Assembly: GCA_045599645.1 (NCBI GenBank)
Contig: JAZRWI010000020.1
Span: 24,769-88,768, forward strand
Direction of reading: 5' to 3'
DNA length: 64,000 nucleotides
Origin: RUG334 sp045599645
GTDB taxonomy: Bacteria > Muiribacteriota > Ozemobacteria > Ozemobacterales > Ozemobacteraceae
In this document: positions 59,213 through 64,000 of the stretch, in pieces
Layout of the letters: each line of letters starts with the position of its first letter
Numbering within the stretch: position 1 is the stretch's first letter
Position numbers and translations under genes: made by a program
The notes under the pieces: generated by a model
Told to the model about the DNA's origin: nothing
Seen by the model: the letters and a program-made list of their open reading frames with translations, nothing else
Databases searched by the model: none

Positions 59213-60502
59213 ATGAAGAGAACTATATACGCAAAATTAATAGAATGGAAAAACAAAAAAAATAAAAAACCTTTAGTTATCAAAGGTGCAAGACAGATTG
59301 GGAAAACCTGGATAGTAAAGGAATTTGGAAAAAATGAATACGAAGAGTTTGTATATGTGAACTGTGATTCTAACGAGCGTGTTAGAGAATTATTTGAGCA
59401 TGATTTTAATATTAATAGGATAATTAGAGGCTTGTCTGCATTATCAGGTAAATCTATTCAGAAAAGACAAACATTAATTTTTTTTGATGAAGTGCAGGAA
59501 ATACCGAGAATAGTGCAATCACTTAAATATTTTTATGAAAATGAGCCAGAATATAATGTAATAGTTGCCGGCTCATTATTGGGAATACATGAACATAGTA
59601 ATATTTCTTTCCCTGTAGGGAAGATAGAAACTTTGAACATGTATCCGTTAAGTTTTCAAGAATTTATACTAAATGTAGCTGGCAAAGAGATGTATAAACT
59701 CTTATCCTTTGCTGACATGGCTGAACTAGAGGGCTTGCATTCAACCTTTGTTGAATATTTGAGGCAGTATTATTTTACTGGTGGTATGCCAGAAGTAATA
59801 CAAGCTTTTATAGATGGAAAAATGCCAAAAGAAATTAGAAAGCTACAGAAACAAATTCTTTCTGATTATGCTGATGATATTTCAAAACATGCTCCATCTG
59901 AAGATTTGATTAGAATTGATCAGGTATTAAACTCCATACCTTCACAACTGGTGAAAGAAAATCGTAAATTTGTGTATGCAAATATACAAAAGGGATCAAG
60001 AGCTAAGGAATTTGAAAAAGCTATACAATGGCTTTGTAATTGTGGAATAGTAATAAAAATCAATAGAATAACAAAAGGAACTGTTCCTTTAAAGTTTTAT
60101 GAGGATTTTTCCGCATTTAAACTCTTCTTTTTTGATTGCGGCCTATTTGGTGCCATGATGGATGCACCAATTTCTCAAATTTTGATTGGTAACAATATTT
60201 TTGAGGAATATAAGGGAGCCTTTACTGAAAATTATGTCTTGCAGCAATTAGTTGCAAACAAAGAACTGCCAATATATTATTTTAGCGCTGAAGATTCCAA
60301 ACAGGAACTTGATTTTATGTATCAGGACGATATTCGGATTGTTCCTATCGAGGTAAAAGCTGAAGAAAATCTAAGAGCTAAGTCCTTAATGCAATTTTGT
60401 AAAGAACATAAAGAAGTTAAAGGTGTAAGAATATCAATGTCACCATTTAGAAAACAGGATTGGATGATAAACATTCCTTTATATGCTGCTTTTAGATTGT
60501 AA
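59213..60502 (+). CDS. AAA+ ATPase with DUF4143 domain
   Basis: 430 residues from ATG 59213 (GGAAAGAG upstream); an earlier in-frame start at 59147 falls inside the direct repeats and has no ribosome site. Walker A GARQIGKT is at 25-32 and Walker B LIFFDEVQEIPR follows. The C-terminal DUF4143 part ends in a nuclease-fold-like segment (QELDFMYQDDIRIVPIEVKA, the PD-ExK-like E..D..ExK spacing). Function is unknown; such genes are often mobile and tied to defence or toxin modules. It is markedly AT-rich compared with the rest of the window. Confidence 0.9.
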   Translation: MKRTIYAKLIEWKNKKNKKPLVIKGARQIGKTWIVKEFGKNEYEEFVYVNCDSNERVRELFEHDFNINRIIRGLSALSGKSIQKRQTLIFFDEVQEIPRIVQSLKYFYENEPEYNVIVAGSLLGIHEHSNISFPVGKIETLNMYPLSFQEFILNVAGKEMYKLLSFADMAELEGLHSTFVEYLRQYYFTGGMPEVIQAFIDGKMPKEIRKLQKQILSDYADDISKHAPSEDLIRIDQVLNSIPSQLVKENRKFVYANIQKGSRAKEFEKAIQWLCNCGIVIKINRITKGTVPLKFYEDFSAFKLFFFDCGLFGAMMDAPISQILIGNNIFEEYKGAFTENYVLQQLVANKELPIYYFSAEDSKQELDFMYQDDIRIVPIEVKAEENLRAKSLMQFCKEHKEVKGVRISMSPFRKQDWMINIPLYAAFRL

Positions 60503-60696
60503 AAACGATAATATTGCCTCAGCCAAAATCCTGATTGGAAATCTGTGTATAAAACACTGCAGACTTCGACAAACCAAAAGCTCTAAAACAAATCAGAATG
60601 AGTACATGTTCGAGAAAGAAACAAGAACAAATCATTATCGTTTATTCTATATACAAAAAGCCAATCCGGTTGAATATGACACTCTTTAAAACCTTT
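60503..60696. other. short stretch without a recognisable gene
   Basis: AT-rich. A 68-codon plus-strand frame ends at 60689 (last residues NHYRLFYIQKANPVEYDTL), but its start lies inside the ATPase gene and it has no ribosome site or known relative. It may be a decayed fragment. Confidence 0.5.
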
Positions 60697-60855
60697 TTAA
60701 ATACCAGATAATTCATAATCCTTGTATTTTGCGTCTAAAACTTCCTCATTAGCAAGTTTTTCAACAACATTATTCAGCAGATTTAGGTCATAACCACATT
60801 TGCTTGCTAACTTCAAATCTTTTTTAAATTGGTTTGAAAGAACAACATCAAGCAT
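60697..60855 (-). pseudogene. truncated YafQ/RelE-type toxin
   Basis: 52 residues: MLDVVLSNQFKKDLKLASKC, then GYDLNLLNNVVEKLANEEVL and DAKYKDYELSGI. This matches the N-terminal half of YafQ-type mRNA interferases, where the family continues with ...LxGxxxGxRExHIxPDW and the catalytic histidines. Those are absent: the frame ends just at the G, so the toxin is inactive. Its ATG overlaps the antitoxin reading frame, as in intact modules. Confidence 0.8.
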
Positions 60856-61122
60856 CCTTTAAAACCTCATCCATTGCTTCCTTGAAGTTAGAATACCTTT
60901 TATATTTTTTGGGATTTGCTTGCATTTCATAATATTCGTTCAACGCAGCAACGGTTTCATTGTTAGGTATTTCCCGAGTAACCGGGAATGGTAAGCCACG
61001 AAGTTTTATAGCCTGCTTTAAAAAAATTGTAATAGCAGTTGAAAAATCATGCCTAAGTCAGCAAATAACTGCTGGGCAGAACGCTTAAGGCCAGCACCAA
61101 GAATTATATTTGTATTAACCAT
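60848..61122 (-). pseudogene. frameshifted DinJ/RelB-type antitoxin
   Basis: ATG 61122 gives MVNTNIILGAGLKRSAQQLF then ADLGM, the DinJ start, and runs to a stop after a shift. In another frame the match resumes with DFSTAITIFLKQAIKLRGLP and ends SNFKEAMDEVLKDA at 60848. A one-base deletion near LGM|DFST explains the break. Also, the early ribbon residues (IILGAGL) differ from the usual VRVDxEL. Confidence 0.8.
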
Positions 61123-61141
61123 CAAACCTTTTCAACAAAGG

Positions 61142-63136
61142 CTAGGCCTTTAATAATACTGTAATGACCATGGGTGAATACCCGGCAGAGGTGATTGTCT
61201 GCAAATCGAATTTAATTAAAATATCATCTGAATTTACCTTCTGACCAGGCTTTACCTGGGGTTCAAACCCCTTACCGTGAAGATTAACAGTATCAAGCCC
61301 AACATGAACCAGAACATGTTCACCGGCTTCTGTGAATATGGTTATAGCATGAAGACTTTCTGCTATATTTTCGACCACACCGCTTACAGGGGCGTAAACA
61401 ATACCTTCATCGGGGTAAACGCCGAAGCATTTTCCCAGCACACCATGAGCAAAAGCCTGGTCAGGTATTTCTTCCATGGGAACAAGTATGCCGTCTGCAG
61501 GTGCTACAATTGCCGTTTCTGAAATTAAATCGGATTTTTGATTTCTATTGGTTTCTGCTTTGTATGCGGCTTCTCTTACAGAAAGCATTTTAACTGGGGA
61601 AACAGAAAGCATGTCTATTCCTGCTTCAAGCAACTCTTCAATCATTTCCAGGTCTCCAGCAAGCTCACCACAGACAGAAATAGTAATATTATTTTTATGA
61701 GCACCGTCGGCCGCCATTTTTATAAGCTTCAAAACAGCTTCACTGTGAGGCTCATAATATTCCTCAAGGCCTGTGCTTTCACGATCCAGAGCCAATGTAT
61801 ACTGAGTCAGGTCATTTGTTCCAACAGAAAAGAAATCAACATGCTTAGCCAGCTCTTCACTTATCAGTGCCGCTGAAGGCGTTTCAATCATGATTCCTAC
61901 GGGTGGAAGCCTGTATTCGACACTTTGGGCTTTTAGTTCTTCCGCTGTCTCTGCTACAAGCTTCTTAGCTTCTAGAACTTCACGCAATCCGGAAACCATA
62001 GGAAACATTATTTTTTCGTTTCCAAAAACTGCTGCCCTTAACAATGCTCTTAACTGCACTTTAAACAGGTCTTTATGCTTCAAGCTAAGCCTGAGACCGC
62101 GCAAACCAAGGGAAGGATTAGCTTCTTTTTCTAATGGAATACATTCAGTTGTTTTATCTGAGCCGATATCCATTGTTCTTATAACAACTTCTCTGCTGCC
62201 CATGCTTTCAAGAACCTGCTTATAGGCAATAAACTGTTCTTCTTCTGATGGACAAGTGCTTCTATTCATAAAAAGAAACTCTGTTCTAAACAGACCGACC
62301 CCGTCTGCAGCATACTTTTGGAGCATTGGTATGTCTGCCGGGCTGGCAATATTCGCATATATTTTTACCTTGGTTTCTGGCTTTTCAGCATTTAATGCTT
62401 CTGACTGTTTTATTTTAAAAAGTCTCGCTGCTTCTTTTGCTTCTTTTATGGTTTCAGCATCAGGAGAAAAAACAAGAACACCATTGTCACCGTCTACAAT
62501 TATAATATCGCCATTATTGAAAGAAGAAACATTCAGACTTTCATCAAATAAATACGGTATTCCGTTATTTCCTGCTATTATTGCAGCATGAGCTGTTGCG
62601 GAGCCTTTTACAGCAACAAAGCCCAATGCCAGGTCAGGAAGCAGACCTGCAATATCAGCCGGGCTTAATTCTTCAGAGAGTATTATTGATGGTATCTCAG
62701 GCAAATTCTTGCTATTATTGGTTAAAATATCAAAAAGCCTGTCAGCAACGCCTTTTATATCACTAGAGCGTGCTTTTAAATATTCATCAGATAATTTTTC
62801 TAATTCCGAAGAAAGCTCATCTGCAGCTTTTTTCACAGCAAAAGCTGCTGTATTTTTATTTTCTTTTATATATTTTTCAACGAGACTCCTGTATTCTTCA
62901 TCATTTGCAATCTGCAAAACAGAAAGAATTATATTACGATTATCTGCGCCAACCTTATCAGCATCAGCTTTAATAATAGTTTTTAAATTTTCCAAAGCAT
63001 TAGAAAAAGCATTTATTTCTGCTGAAATATCTTCAGAGAACTCTTTGATTCCAATATCTGCCTTTTTCACCACAAATACAGGACCTACAGCTATTCCTTG
63101 AGCACCGGTTTTCATAGATATTTTATTATTTGCCAT
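61142..63136 (-). CDS. PTS Enzyme I fused to EIIA(Glc)-type domain
   Basis: 664 residues. Residues 1-535 are Enzyme I (PEP-protein phosphotransferase): phospho-His domain with H183 in GSATAHAAIIAG, PEP-binding core with FLFMNRST, RTMDIGSDK, PMVSGLREV, GIMIETPSAA, SVGTNDLTQYTL and the catalytic Cys in ISVCGELAGD. Residues 540-664 are an EIIA of the glucose (Crr) family, with H596 and active-site H611 in LVHVGLDTV. EI takes phosphate from PEP. HPr, on the upstream-encoded partner protein, relays it to this EIIA. It starts 3 nt after the preceding gene. Confidence 0.95.
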   Translation of the reverse strand: MANNKISMKTGAQGIAVGPVFVVKKADIGIKEFSEDISAEINAFSNALENLKTIIKADADKVGADNRNIILSVLQIANDEEYRSLVEKYIKENKNTAAFAVKKAADELSSELEKLSDEYLKARSSDIKGVADRLFDILTNNSKNLPEIPSIILSEELSPADIAGLLPDLALGFVAVKGSATAHAAIIAGNNGIPYLFDESLNVSSFNNGDIIIVDGDNGVLVFSPDAETIKEAKEAARLFKIKQSEALNAEKPETKVKIYANIASPADIPMLQKYAADGVGLFRTEFLFMNRSTCPSEEEQFIAYKQVLESMGSREVVIRTMDIGSDKTTECIPLEKEANPSLGLRGLRLSLKHKDLFKVQLRALLRAAVFGNEKIMFPMVSGLREVLEAKKLVAETAEELKAQSVEYRLPPVGIMIETPSAALISEELAKHVDFFSVGTNDLTQYTLALDRESTGLEEYYEPHSEAVLKLIKMAADGAHKNNITISVCGELAGDLEMIEELLEAGIDMLSVSPVKMLSVREAAYKAETNRNQKSDLISETAIVAPADGILVPMEEIPDQAFAHGVLGKCFGVYPDEGIVYAPVSGVVENIAESLHAITIFTEAGEHVLVHVGLDTVNLHGKGFEPQVKPGQKVNSDDILIKFDLQTITSAGYSPMVITVLLKA

Positions 63137-63139
63137 AGC

Positions 63140-64000
63140 TTACATCCTGCTTTCCAAGAATCTGCTAATTGCTTCAAGAGCCTTATCAGCATCTGAGCCA
63201 TTTACGGAAACAGTTACTTCTGTTCCTTTCACAACACCCAGTTTCATCAACCCAATCATGCTAGCAGCCGAAGCTTCCTTGCCATTAGCCTGTATAATTA
63301 TTTTTGAGGAAAATTGTCTGGCAAGCTCTGCCAGTTCACCTGCAGGTCTGGCGTGCATACCGGCTGGGTCTTTAATCTCGTATCTGAAGTAGTTGTCAGA
63401 CTTATTGAATGAAACAGGTTCTCCATGCTTTATTCTTCTACCGGCAGAAACAGCAGTAGTTATTACTTTTTCTGATTCTGTCTGCAATTCATAAGCCTCC
63501 TCTTCCTTTGAAGCAACCATAGACTCATCTAAAAACATCTTTGTAATGATATAACCACCGATATAGCTTATTAGCAGTCCTATTCCGAAAAAAATCATTC
63601 CTTTTACCGCACCATTAGGACCTGCCGTCATTACAGGTAAAGCTAACAGACCAGACAGACCCCAGCCTGTTGCAGCCACCTGGAATATCGTTACAAAAGC
63701 TCCGCCAAAGCCTGCTCCGATACCAGCGGTAACAAAAGGTTTGCCCAAGGGTAGGGTGACACCATAAATCAACGGTTCGCCTATTCCCAAGAAACCTGCT
63801 GGCAAAGCGCCTTTTATGACCTGACAAAGCTTGTGATTATTGACTCGCTTGGCAATAACATAAATCGCTATTGCTGCACCAACCTGACCGGCACCTGCCA
63901 TAGCCAAAGCCGGGTAAAGTGTTACAAAACCGAAGGTCTGAAGCTGCACAGAATATAGTGCCACAAGCCCATGATGCATACCCATGGCAACCATTGGCAG
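63140..64000 (-). CDS. PTS EIIC fused to HPr, N-terminus beyond window
   Basis: 286 codons are visible and the frame is open to the edge. The visible start is the second half of a glucose-superfamily EIIC with the sugar-site motif GIGEPLIYGVTLPL and several membrane helices (about 1-155); the sequence is most like MurNAc/beta-glucoside-type permeases. A linker (about 156-200) leads to a complete HPr domain with the phospho-histidine at visible residue 216 (DPAGMHARPAGELAE) and the regulatory-serine region ASMIGLMKLG. An EIIB domain may lie further N-terminal. It is co-transcribed with the EI-EIIA gene. Confidence 0.93.
   Translation of the reverse strand: MPMVAMGMHHGLVALYSVQLQTFGFVTLYPALAMAGAGQVGAAIAIYVIAKRVNNHKLCQVIKGALPAGFLGIGEPLIYGVTLPLGKPFVTAGIGAGFGGAFVTIFQVAATGWGLSGLLALPVMTAGPNGAVKGMIFFGIGLLISYIGGYIITKMFLDESMVASKEEEAYELQTESEKVITTAVSAGRRIKHGEPVSFNKSDNYFRYEIKDPAGMHARPAGELAELARQFSSKIIIQANGKEASAASMIGLMKLGVVKGTEVTVSVNGSDADKALEAISRFLESRM

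Noticed and set aside
60483..60689. 68-codon plus-strand ORF
   Set aside because: Its start overlaps the ATPase end in another frame, it has no ribosome site, and no relative is recognised; at most a fragment.

Overview
This window looks like chromosome from an AT-leaning (roughly 40% G+C by eye), diderm, probably anaerobic gut- or rumen-type bacterium from a poorly described phylum. Evidence for an outer membrane is an LptD/OstA-like barrel (25324-27378) and an SLH-domain porin (50564-52246). The mix of HEAT-repeat proteins (three), prepilin-like clusters (two), an SLH porin and Firmicutes-like palindromic repeats would fit a lineage such as Candidatus Riflebacteria. That placement is inference: there is no rRNA here to test it.

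Layout. 1-4.5 kb: HEAT-repeat protein, CheY-like receiver and TPR protein, all on minus. 4.6-5.2 kb: a composite repeat made of a hairpin array and a 9-bp tandem array. 5.3-9 kb: a FlgM-like protein behind a sigma-28-type promoter, then two secreted proteins. 9-12.4 kb: repeats and DnaA-box-like sites, then dnaX, SRP RNA and tRNAs Ser, Arg, Ser, Ser. 12.4-18.7 kb: a four-gene pilin-like operon flanked by two paralogous secreted helical proteins. 18.8-24.5 kb: ClC transporter, secreted proteins, lipoprotein and a second secreted metallopeptidase, separated by long composite repeats. 25.3-31.4 kb, the main plus-strand block: lptD-like, rpiB, dCMP deaminase, murA and a HEAT protein. 31.4-48.5 kb, minus: uvrA, a second pilin-like operon with phoH, then ileS-dnaN-HEAT/zinc ribbon-5'-nucleotidase, and mtnA. 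48.5-64 kb: a lone DNA methyltransferase, an IS/MITE-like remnant, SLH porin, ftsB, tRNA-Arg, an ABC sugar importer, a DUF1848 protein, an AT-rich patch with a broken ATPase gene, an intact ATPase and a broken toxin-antitoxin pair, and a PTS carried on two multidomain proteins.

How it works together. Core genes cover replication (dnaX, dnaN), repair (uvrA), translation (ileS, tRNAs, SRP RNA), wall and envelope (murA, lptD-like, ftsB) and nucleotide supply. Sugar uptake is represented by MalFG-type permeases with a binding protein but no local ATPase, and by a PTS in which EI is fused to EIIA and EIIC is fused to HPr.

The most unusual material is between the genes. There are arrays of short, all-different hairpins joined by a constant linker that flips to its reverse complement midway (4.7, 31.4 and 39.6 kb). 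There is also a dispersed conserved box next to hypervariable 9-mer or 7-mer arrays (seven copies). Other points of note are an MtnA homologue with Asn at the catalytic Asp position, two sigma-28-type promoters, and a degenerate DinJ-YafQ-like module. No CRISPR array or complete insertion sequence was seen.
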